This document shows, piece by piece, positions 1 through 5,612 of a DNA stretch of 8,981 nt. The stretch comes from Flavipsychrobacter sp. Its GTDB lineage: Bacteria > Bacteroidota > Bacteroidia > Chitinophagales > Chitinophagaceae. The position numbers and the translations under genes were made by a program. The notes beneath the pieces are model-generated. The model had not been told where the DNA came from. It saw only the letters and a list, made by a program, of their open reading frames with translations, and did no database searches. Position 1 is the first letter of the stretch. The number at the start of each line of letters is the position of its first letter. The stretch lies in assembly GCA_021156265.1 (NCBI GenBank), contig JAJNBR010000104.1, positions 1 to 8,981 of the forward strand, read 5' to 3'.

Positions 1-1687
1 TGTGTTTATTAAGTCGTACGGGTTTAATGCATTGTCAACGCTCAACTTTCGCGGAGCTTCAGCTGCACAATCTCAGGTATACTGGAACGGCGTGCCCATA
101 CAAAATGCCGCACTCGGCGTATCCGATGTATCGTTGTTGCCTGTATCACTGATGAATAAAGTCAATATCGTGTACGGCAGTTCATCGGCGCTATGGGGCA
201 GTGGTAATGTGGGTGGCGCCTTGCTGGTGGAGAACAACAAACCGGTATTTGATTCGAATGGTAAAGCGCAACATTCCGTATCAGCTGTGGCGGGTAGTTA
301 CGGCCAGTATCAGCTTGGCGTGAGGTCTTCTCTAAGTACGCGTCGATGGTATATCGCTGCAAATGCATTCGGACAAACGGCGAATAATGAATTTCCATAT
401 AACGATCGTGTTGACAGCAATGCCAGGAAACGAACAATTAACTCGGCTCTTCAAAGCGGTGTGGTGATGCTGAACAGCGGTTATAAGATCAACACCAGGA
501 ACACGCTTGGCGTTACCGCATGGTACCAGCAATATTACCGCGAGATACCAAGAGCGTTGTTTGAAAGCGTGTCGGTAAGAAACCAGCGCGACGAATCATT
601 GCGATTACTCATCGACTGGAACAGGACCGGCGCTAAAATGAATACGCATGCGAAGCTGGCTTACATCCGCGATAACATGTTATTCAACGACACTACGATT
701 GATCTGCAGTCGGCGAACAACACCAGCCAGTTGTATGGTGAGGTTGGGGTGAAATACAGGTTCAATAGTCATCATCAGCTATTAGCATTTACACCTGTAC
801 ATATCTCGGGTATCGAACGGAAACAGTACAACGATATAAAAACACAAAATCGCGCTGCGCTGGCAGTGGCTTATGCGTTCGATCATTTTAACGACAGGCT
901 CAATGTATCGGCCAGTGCAAGGGGAGAGATCGTTAATGATCTTTCGGTCTTGCTTCCGGGAGCTAATGCGTCTTTCGCCGTAGCGGAATGGATGACCCTG
1001 CGTGCGAACGTACAAAAAACTTACCGTGTACCTACCCTGAATGAACTATACTATGTACCCGGCGGCAATGAGCAGTTAAAACCCGAAAAAGGCTGGAGCT
1101 ACGATGGTGGATACGCTGCTAAAATAGAACTGAATGATGATGTTATGCTGACGCATGACCTTTCAGTGTTCACACGCAGGATAGAAGACTGGATACAATG
1201 GTTTGGCGGTGCTATCTGGACGCCTCATAACATTGCAGCGGTGCATAGCCGGGGAGTAGAAACGGAGAATAAATTGCAATGGCGTATTAGCAGTTGGAAA
1301 CTTCACATGGGCGTGAATACTGCTTATGTATTAGCCACTACTACGGAAAGTTACCTGCCGGGTGATGGTAGCATCGGCAAGCAAATACCTTACGCGCCGC
1401 GGTATAATGGTCAAGCAAATGTTGGATTTACCTGGAAGGCTCTTTATTTGAACTACAACCACACCTATACCGGCTATCGCTTTTCCACTACCGACGAAAC
1501 GGAATATATTATACCCTACAATACAGGTAACCTGCAACTATTCTATACGTTATACATCCGCTCCCTGCCCTTACAGTTGACGGGCCAGGTTAACAATGTA
1601 TGGAACCAGCGCTACGAGGTGGTGGCCAACCGCCCGATGCCGGGACCGAATTGGTTATTGGGTGTCAGGGCAACCTTAGCTGACTAG
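1..1687 (+). CDS. TonB-dependent outer-membrane receptor, 5'-truncated by window edge
   Basis: This is the plug remainder and beta-barrel of a TonB-dependent receptor, which imports a scarce ligand (siderophore, cobalamin or similar) across the outer membrane using TonB/ExbBD energy. The frame is open from the left edge (first full codon at position 2), so the real start, signal peptide and TonB box lie outside; the GTG at 2 is not a credible start. Residues 7-79 are a plug domain: LNFRGASAAQ, then QVYWNGVPIQNA, then VNIVYGSSSALWGSGNVGG, the typical run of the last plug strands. The remaining ~480 residues show alternating aromatic/polar barrel strands, with TYRVPTLNELYY and LKPEKGWSYDGG as conserved barrel segments and VNNVWNQRYEVV...PMPGPNW near the end. 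The layout is BtuB/FepA-like rather than SusC-like: no SusD gene follows and the barrel is short. The protein ends in ATLAD, without the usual terminal aromatic residue. Substrate cannot be assigned. The 3' end overlaps the convergent gene by 23 bases. Confidence 0.93.
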   Translation, partial: VFIKSYGFNALSTLNFRGASAAQSQVYWNGVPIQNAALGVSDVSLLPVSLMNKVNIVYGSSSALWGSGNVGGALLVENNKPVFDSNGKAQHSVSAVAGSYGQYQLGVRSSLSTRRWYIAANAFGQTANNEFPYNDRVDSNARKRTINSALQSGVVMLNSGYKINTRNTLGVTAWYQQYYREIPRALFESVSVRNQRDESLRLLIDWNRTGAKMNTHAKLAYIRDNMLFNDTTIDLQSANNTSQLYGEVGVKYRFNSHHQLLAFTPVHISGIERKQYNDIKTQNRAALAVAYAFDHFNDRLNVSASARGEIVNDLSVLLPGANASFAVAEWMTLRANVQKTYRVPTLNELYYVPGGNEQLKPEKGWSYDGGYAAKIELNDDVMLTHDLSVFTRRIEDWIQWFGGAIWTPHNIAAVHSRGVETENKLQWRISSWKLHMGVNTAYVLATTTESYLPGDGSIGKQIPYAPRYNGQANVGFTWKALYLNYNHTYTGYRFSTTDETEYIIPYNTGNLQLFYTLYIRSLPLQLTGQVNNVWNQRYEVVANRPMPGPNWLLGVRATLAD

Positions 1688-2147
1688 TTTTTGCAGCTGG
1701 TCGATGCTTCGAGTAGTTGACCATTGGCTCTTCCTCCCAAATAAAAAGATAGCCGGTATGTATGGTCTTAAAAATTTTGAACTCCCGCTGCATATAGAAC
1801 TGATTGTCTGCAACGGCATTTTTATAAGCTACAGAAGGAACATAATAAAGAACATTAATAGCCCAAAGCAGGTAACCTATCGCCGGCGGAATAGCCAGTT
1901 TATGAAAACGGTATATGAGCCAAGTGAACAGCAGTACAATAAGAAAGTAAACCACCAGGTCTATCGCCAGCGGCAACAGGAAATATTGAACGCATTCCCC
2001 GCCGGTAATACAAGGTGCGGTGTACGCAAGCGGAAATCCATATAAATAGTTCACAGCCAGGTCGGTTTCCACCTGCCACCATTTGGTGAACAGTAGGAAA
2101 AAGATGAGTGACAACGGAAGCACAAACCTGGTTATGAGTTGTTTCAT
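1665..2147 (-). CDS. Hypothetical three-helix inner-membrane protein, 160 aa
   Basis: I do not recognise a named family. Hydrophobic segments at about residues 4-21, 54-80 and 86-104 predict three membrane helices. Basic residues at the N-terminus and between helices 2 and 3 (YRFHKL) suggest the N-terminus is cytoplasmic. The loop between helices 1 and 2 (residues 22-53) would then be periplasmic and contains two cysteines (46 and 52), possibly a disulfide. The last ~55 residues are hydrophilic, with KIFKTIHTGYLFIWEEEP as the most conserved-looking stretch. I chose the ATG at 2147: the frame also offers a GTG one codon upstream (2150), but an AGGG sits 6 bases before the ATG and only 3 before the GTG. 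The gene is convergent with the TonB receptor gene, overlapping it by 23 bases, and divergent from the permease gene. Membrane-protein composition over the full length argues against a chance frame. Function is unknown. Confidence 0.75.
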   Translation of the reverse strand: MKQLITRFVLPLSLIFFLLFTKWWQVETDLAVNYLYGFPLAYTAPCITGGECVQYFLLPLAIDLVVYFLIVLLFTWLIYRFHKLAIPPAIGYLLWAINVLYYVPSVAYKNAVADNQFYMQREFKIFKTIHTGYLFIWEEEPMVNYSKHRPAAKTSQLRLP

Positions 2148-2205
2148 CACTTGCCCTGGTATAGATGAATTGATTTTTTAGCCTATTTTTCTGCTTTATT
2201 ATAAT

Positions 2206-3942
2206 ATGCCACGATCCATATTCCGCCGAAAATCACTTGAGCAGATAGAAAAAGATTGCGCCACGGGGCTGACCGACGCTCATGGGCCGTCGGGTTTACA
2301 TAAAGTGCTTACTGTGCGCGACCTGACCTTTATGGGTATTGCGGCCATTGTAGGCGCAGGTATCTTTTCTACTATAGGCAAAGCCAGCTTTGATGGCGGG
2401 CCGGGTATCGTATTCCTGTTCCTGTTCGTTTCGATCGCTTGTGGCTTTGCTGCGGTGTGTTATGCTGAGTTTGCCAGCATGGTGCCGGTATCGGGTAGCG
2501 CGTATACTTATTCTTATGTTGCCTTTGGCGAGATTATAGCCTGGATCATCGGCTGGGATCTTCTCATGGAATACGCCATCGGGAATATTGCTGTGGCCAT
2601 ATCCTGGAGCGATTACCTGACGAGCCTGCTGGACGGGCTGGGCATGCATATACCTGATTATCTCACCATGGACTACTGGACCGCGCGAGACGGTGAGACA
2701 GCAGCAGCAAAAGCTGCGTGGAATACTGCACCGATGTTTGGGAACATTCGCTTTATCTGCGATATACCAGCATTCGTTGTCACCGTCATTATCACCTCAA
2801 TCATATATGTAGGTATCAAAGAATCGAAGCGTACCATGAACGCTATGGTGATACTGAAGATGGCAGTTATTCTCCTGGTGATCGTAGCCGGCGCATTTTA
2901 TGTAAAACCTGACAATTGGTCGCCGTTTATGCCCAATGGTGTTCCGGGCATTTTGGGTGGCACTGCAGCAGTGTTCTTTAGTTATATAGGTTTCGATGCC
3001 ATTTCTACTACAGCAGAAGAATGCCGGAATCCGCAACGTGATCTGCCCAAGGGTATGTTCAACTCACTTATTATCTGCACCATATTATATGTCCTGATCG
3101 CACTGGTACTGACAGGAATGGTGAACTATACGGAGTTGAACGTGGGCGATCCGCTGGCATATGTCTTCGAAGCTAACGGACTCGATTGGCTGGCCGGAGT
3201 AATCGCCGTGAGCGCAGTAATAGCAACCGCAAGTGTGTTGCTGGTGTTCCAGCTCGGGCAGCCGCGTATATGGATGAGCATGAGCCGCGACGGGCTGCTG
3301 CCCCCTGTATTCTCCCGCATCCACCCCAAATACAAAACACCGTCGTTTTCCACTATACTAACAGGATTGGTAGTCGGCATTCCTGCACTCTTTCTTAACC
3401 TGGATGTGGTAGTTGACCTTACCAGTGTGGGCACGCTGTTTGCCTTCGTGCTGGTGTGTGCCGGTATTCTTCGGCTGCAGGAACAACGAAAGAAAGCGAT
3501 ACATAAACCGGGTGTCGACATAGTGGACGAGAGCGGAGAAAAGCAACTGGTACCTGTCGCCAAATTTCGTACACCGTATGTCAGCGGCAGGTGGATCGTG
3601 CCGCTACTGTTTGTTGTAACCGTAAGCTTGTTTGTCACTTATTACCCCGGTGGCGTTGCTGGTTTCTTCAACGCCGGCGATAAAACAGGGTGGGCGGCGA
3701 TAAGAGAGAAAGTACCCTATATGATGTTTGCGGTTGCCTTTTTGGTAATGGCTGTGCTATCTTTTTTACGGGCGTATTCACTCATACCTGTGCTCGGATT
3801 TCTTTGCTGTTTTTATTTGCTGTGTGAATCCGGTACGTCTAACTGGGAGCGATTCCTGGTATGGCTTATTGTGGGACTTATCATTTACTTTCTCTACGGC
3901 CGTAAAAAAAGCAAGCTGAACGGGCACAACAAAGCGGCATAG
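2206..3942 (+). CDS. APC-superfamily amino acid permease (cationic amino acid transporter, CAT/YfnA-like)
   Basis: A complete 578-residue inner-membrane transporter that likely takes up amino acids by proton- or sodium-coupled symport. The N-terminal cytoplasmic part (RRKSLEQIEKD...GLHKVLTVRDL) leads into helix 1 with the unwound substrate-binding motif GAGIF (residues 50-54). Other CAT-type signatures are SGSAYTYSYVAFGE (96-109), FFSYIGFDAISTTAEE followed by NPQRDLPKGM (257-284), and GQPRIWMSMSRDGLLPP (351-367). I count about 12-14 hydrophobic segments. A hydrophilic stretch around residues 424-460 separates the core from the last helices, and the C-terminus is basic (YGRKKSKLNGHNKAA). Length fits bacterial CAT members of this phylum, which tend to exceed 500 residues. 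The start is the ATG at 2206 after an AT-rich leader (TTATTATAAT) with no Shine-Dalgarno sequence. The stop codon lies inside the hairpin at 3927-3964. The signatures point to the cationic or broad amino acid branch, but the substrate is inferred only. Confidence 0.93.
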   Translation: MPRSIFRRKSLEQIEKDCATGLTDAHGPSGLHKVLTVRDLTFMGIAAIVGAGIFSTIGKASFDGGPGIVFLFLFVSIACGFAAVCYAEFASMVPVSGSAYTYSYVAFGEIIAWIIGWDLLMEYAIGNIAVAISWSDYLTSLLDGLGMHIPDYLTMDYWTARDGETAAAKAAWNTAPMFGNIRFICDIPAFVVTVIITSIIYVGIKESKRTMNAMVILKMAVILLVIVAGAFYVKPDNWSPFMPNGVPGILGGTAAVFFSYIGFDAISTTAEECRNPQRDLPKGMFNSLIICTILYVLIALVLTGMVNYTELNVGDPLAYVFEANGLDWLAGVIAVSAVIATASVLLVFQLGQPRIWMSMSRDGLLPPVFSRIHPKYKTPSFSTILTGLVVGIPALFLNLDVVVDLTSVGTLFAFVLVCAGILRLQEQRKKAIHKPGVDIVDESGEKQLVPVAKFRTPYVSGRWIVPLLFVVTVSLFVTYYPGGVAGFFNAGDKTGWAAIREKVPYMMFAVAFLVMAVLSFLRAYSLIPVLGFLCCFYLLCESGTSNWERFLVWLIVGLIIYFLYGRKKSKLNGHNKAA

Positions 3943-3964
3943 TGAGCACTATCCCGCTTTGTTG
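3927..3964. terminator. Long hairpin over the permease stop codon, likely transcription terminator
   Basis: The arms 3927-3944 and 3947-3964 are inverted copies: CAACAAAGCGG pairs with CCGCTTTGTTG (11 bp), then one C-C mismatch (3938/3953), then ATAGTG pairs with CACTAT around the centre AG (the innermost pair or two would open to form a loop). The permease TAG (3940-3942) is inside the left arm, so the last codons of the gene double as stem. On the plus strand the hairpin is followed by a modest T-rich run (ATTTCTTACTT); on the minus strand, where it lies 11 bases past the 89-aa gene's stop, no T-run follows. It is best read as the permease terminator, possibly acting both ways between convergent genes. 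Confidence 0.7.
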
Positions 3965-3975
3965 AGATTTCTTAC

Positions 3976-4245
3976 TTAAACCTCGTCGTCGTCATCTTCG
4001 TCGTCGTCATCATCAAATTCGAGGTCATCATCCTCGTCATCCACTTCGATATCATCGTCGTCATCCACATCGGCTTCCAGGTCATCGTCATCAATGTCGT
4101 CAAAGTCGTCAATGTCATCATCGTCGTCATCCTCTTCTTCGTCAGGGTCAGCAGCACGCATACGGATGCGGCTGTATTCAACACATTCCACAGCGGTCAT
4201 CAGTGCTGTTGGTGACGGTTCGCGTGTAATAGTTCTGGTCAGCAT
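3976..4245 (-). CDS. Small hyperacidic protein with Asp/Glu tail, 89 aa, unknown function
   Basis: I do not recognise a characterised family. The first ~32 residues (MLTRTITREPSPTALMTAVE, continuing CVEYSRIRMRAA) are mixed, carry all six arginines, and could form one short helix around residues 12-30. From residue 33 to the end, 45 of 57 residues are acidic (36 Asp, 9 Glu) and none is basic; the 12 others are mostly single Ile, Val, Leu or Phe spaced among the acids. Such a tail is expected to be disordered and could bind a basic protein surface or metal ions, or compete for DNA-binding sites, but none of this is shown. The ATG at 4245 follows an A-rich leader (CAATTTAAAAAATCAACC) typical for the phylum. 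It lies 30 bases downstream of the other acidic gene, probably in the same transcript. Asp codons mix GAT and GAC, and a coherent non-acidic head argues that this is a real gene rather than simple-repeat noise. Confidence 0.72.
   Translation of the reverse strand: MLTRTITREPSPTALMTAVECVEYSRIRMRAADPDEEEDDDDDDIDDFDDIDDDDLEADVDDDDDIEVDDEDDDLEFDDDDDEDDDDEV
3979..4149 (-). repeat. Imperfect GAY trinucleotide tract encoding the Asp/Glu tail
   Basis: On the minus strand this stretch is almost entirely GAT, GAC, GAA and GAG codons with rare hydrophobic codons; the plus strand reads as interrupted gtc/atc/ttc triplets. GAT and GAC alternate irregularly, so the tract is degenerate rather than a perfect microsatellite. 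Any slippage would be in steps of three and would change tail length without breaking the frame. Confidence 0.65.
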
Positions 4246-4275
4246 GGTTGATTTTTTAAATTGTTTTATGATCGA

Positions 4276-4839
4276 TTAAGGTGTGTCTGTTGTATTATCA
4301 CTATTGTCGTCGAGGCTGTAATAGTTGTTTTCTTCATCCTCTTCGCCTATATTCTCATTATTATCATCCACTTCAGCGCCGGGCACGTCCAGGTCACTAC
4401 CTATATCACCTGCACCTGATGTTTCGTTCAGCAATTCACCATCTTCATCCAGTTCGTCCAGCTCTGAACCCACAACATTCATATCGCCTTCATCCCCCAG
4501 CAGAAGCAGATCCTCTGCAGTTATATCGGCTTCTGTACCCATCACTATTTTTACTTCATCATCTTCATCTTCGGCTCTGGTCAGCGAATCGCCGCTCATC
4601 AGCTCTTCCTCGTCTACTGATGAGATGGTCGTATCGGCCATAATACCGGGAGGTGGCGGTGTTATATGCTCCTGTCCAGGTATGTCGCGCACATCGGGGA
4701 GGGCAATATTTTCCTCAGTGAAGTTAACCTTTCCCGTGTTGTTTTCCGGTCTTGTTATGTCCTCACCCTCGGGATAATGTGGGTATCCCGGGAGGTCCTG
4801 ATCGTCTTCTTCCCGTTCTTTTTTTGGCTTCCTGCTCAT
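4276..4839 (-). CDS. Acidic disordered protein with GYPHYP and EENNYYSL blocks, 187 aa, unknown function
   Basis: A complete, highly polar protein with no signal peptide or membrane segment. It starts with a basic patch (MSRKPKKER), followed by the block LPGYPHYPEGEDITRPENN at residues 16-34, a Pro-rich stretch ITPPPPG (59-65), an acidic middle containing ITAEDLLLLGDEGD (106-119), and a C-terminal block DLDVPGAEVDD (149-159) plus EENNYYSLDDN (169-179). After Lys97 there is no Lys, Arg or His in the last 90 residues. From memory, GYPxYP...ED and DxPGxExDD...EENNYYSL blocks occur together in uncharacterised Bacteroidota proteins, so this is probably a conserved but unnamed family; I could not verify this by search. 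It sits 44 bases downstream of the ydcF-like gene and 30 upstream of the 89-aa acidic gene, on the same strand. The low-complexity Ser-rich frame on the opposite strand is its shadow. Function is unknown; a cytoplasmic acidic adaptor or binding partner is only a guess. Confidence 0.8.
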   Translation of the reverse strand: MSRKPKKEREEDDQDLPGYPHYPEGEDITRPENNTGKVNFTEENIALPDVRDIPGQEHITPPPPGIMADTTISSVDEEELMSGDSLTRAEDEDDEVKIVMGTEADITAEDLLLLGDEGDMNVVGSELDELDEDGELLNETSGAGDIGSDLDVPGAEVDDNNENIGEEDEENNYYSLDDNSDNTTDTP

Positions 4840-4883
4840 AGCATAGACGTTTAATCAGCCCATAAAAAAGCTGTGCCGTGAAA

Positions 4884-5561
4884 CTACAGAGGTTGCAACT
4901 TGCCGCCCTGATATTGCGACCAGTCTATATCTTTCCCGATAGTGCCCCTGAAACGCCTGAAAAAGGACTGTTTTTGAGTGATCGACTGGAAACTGTCTAC
5001 CCTGGCAGATCGCGGATTTATCCGCGGGTTATTGTGGCGATAGGCGGCGATAGAATCGTTGACAAATGGAATGTGGTATATCGGTGTGGCAAAACGGCGG
5101 CGGGTGTACCCGCGCAGCATAAAGGATTGAAAAGGATCGGTTGCCAACGCTATAGACTTAAACCCTAACTGCTTTGCGAGCAGGTAAGAATAGTATACGT
5201 TTTCGGTGCTGTGTTTGGCCAGCGTGTCGTAAAAAATATGGTCTTTGGGAATACCCAGTTTCCTGCCATACAAGCCCATGATCACAGCCTCCTTATAAGG
5301 GGAATAGACAGCTCCGCCTGAGTAGATGACATTCCTGGCCATGCCGTTTTTATACAAAATCCACGACCACAATACCCTCGCTTTCATAACCGAGTCCCAG
5401 CTGCCATTTTTGAAAGGCACTCCCGGAACAATGATCGCATCAAAAGGCTGAATCCTGCTGCTGTTGTGATTCGAAGCGCCTTGCTTTTTATTTGATGCAC
5501 ACGAAGTTATGTACATCGCAAATACCAGGGTGACAATGGTGTACAGCAGAGGGCGTTTCAA
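4884..5561 (-). CDS. YdcF/DUF218-family predicted lipoprotein, 225 aa
   Basis: This is a member of the YdcF-like (DUF218, SanA/ElyC-related) family, linked in other bacteria to envelope integrity; its biochemical reaction is not well defined. Residues 1-21 form a lipoprotein signal peptide (basic MKRP, hydrophobic core, lipobox ITSC with Cys21), so the mature protein should be lipid-anchored outside the cytoplasm. No acidic surface-export motif follows the Cys (CASNKKQ). The domain begins at FDAIIVPGVPF (40-50), continues through ARVLWSWILYKNG (61-73), IYSGGAVYSPYKEAVIM (79-95) with the family's SGG and EA elements, LGIPKDHIF (102-110) and the STEN motif (118-121), then ALATDPFQSFMLRGY (138-152). 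In the last, Gln replaces the His usual in the SxxHxxRA-type element. The start is TTG: the upstream frame has no ATG before an in-frame TGA (5592-5594), and starting later would remove the signal peptide. It follows mutS by 51 bases. Confidence 0.85.
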   Translation of the reverse strand: MKRPLLYTIVTLVFAMYITSCASNKKQGASNHNSSRIQPFDAIIVPGVPFKNGSWDSVMKARVLWSWILYKNGMARNVIYSGGAVYSPYKEAVIMGLYGRKLGIPKDHIFYDTLAKHSTENVYYSYLLAKQLGFKSIALATDPFQSFMLRGYTRRRFATPIYHIPFVNDSIAAYRHNNPRINPRSARVDSFQSITQKQSFFRRFRGTIGKDIDWSQYQGGKLQPL

Positions 5562-5597
5562 GTAGGATGTTTTAAGATAAAGTCCGCAAAATCATGC

Positions 5598-5605
5598 CAA
5601 ATATA
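5598..5605 (-). promoter_or_regulatory. Possible Bacteroidota -7 box (TATATTTG) before the ydcF-like gene
   Basis: The minus strand reads TATATTTG, an exact match to the Bacteroidota sigma-ABfr -7 consensus TAnnTTTG, in the 51-base gap after mutS. It would place a transcript start about 30 bases before the TTG start codon. No TTTG or TTG is seen at the expected -33 position, so this is at best a partial promoter. Confidence 0.3.
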
Positions 5606-5612
5606 GATGAAG

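Noticed and set aside
1..1687. SusC-type glycan receptor
   Set aside because: The barrel is too short for SusC and a SusD gene does not follow; a small-ligand TonB receptor fits better.
1704..2045. Plus-strand open frame opposite the small membrane protein gene
   Set aside because: The minus-strand frame has clear transmembrane helices and a plausible start; the plus frame is an irregular basic/polar sequence with no features.
2148..2205. Promoters in the divergent gap between the small membrane protein and permease genes
   Set aside because: The gap is AT-rich, but I found no TAnnTTTG with a correctly spaced -33 TTG on either strand. TATTTTTC (2184-2191) has one mismatch, and the TTG at 2170 is too close to it.
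3126..3638. Open frame of about 170 codons on the minus strand inside the permease gene
   Set aside because: The plus-strand permease is unmistakable here, with conserved motifs throughout; the antisense frame has no recognisable domain.
3972..4184. Met/Thr-rich minus-strand frame overlapping the Asp-tail gene in another phase
   Set aside because: Repeated MT residues come from reading GAT/GAC repeats out of frame; low-complexity artefact.
4325..4777. Open frame of about 150 codons on the plus strand, Ser-rich
   Set aside because: It is the complement of the Asp/Glu-rich 187-aa gene; its low-complexity Ser runs simply mirror GAT/GAA codons. No start context or family likeness.
4836..4844. 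Minus-strand ATG CTA TGA two-codon mini-ORF overlapping the ATG of the 187-aa gene
   Set aside because: A start-stop overlap of this size arises easily by chance and nothing else supports translational coupling.
4862..4890. Possible terminator after the ydcF-like gene (T-run TTTTTT on the minus strand)
   Set aside because: Only a 4-bp CTGT/ACAG stem with a long loop precedes the T-run; too weak to call.
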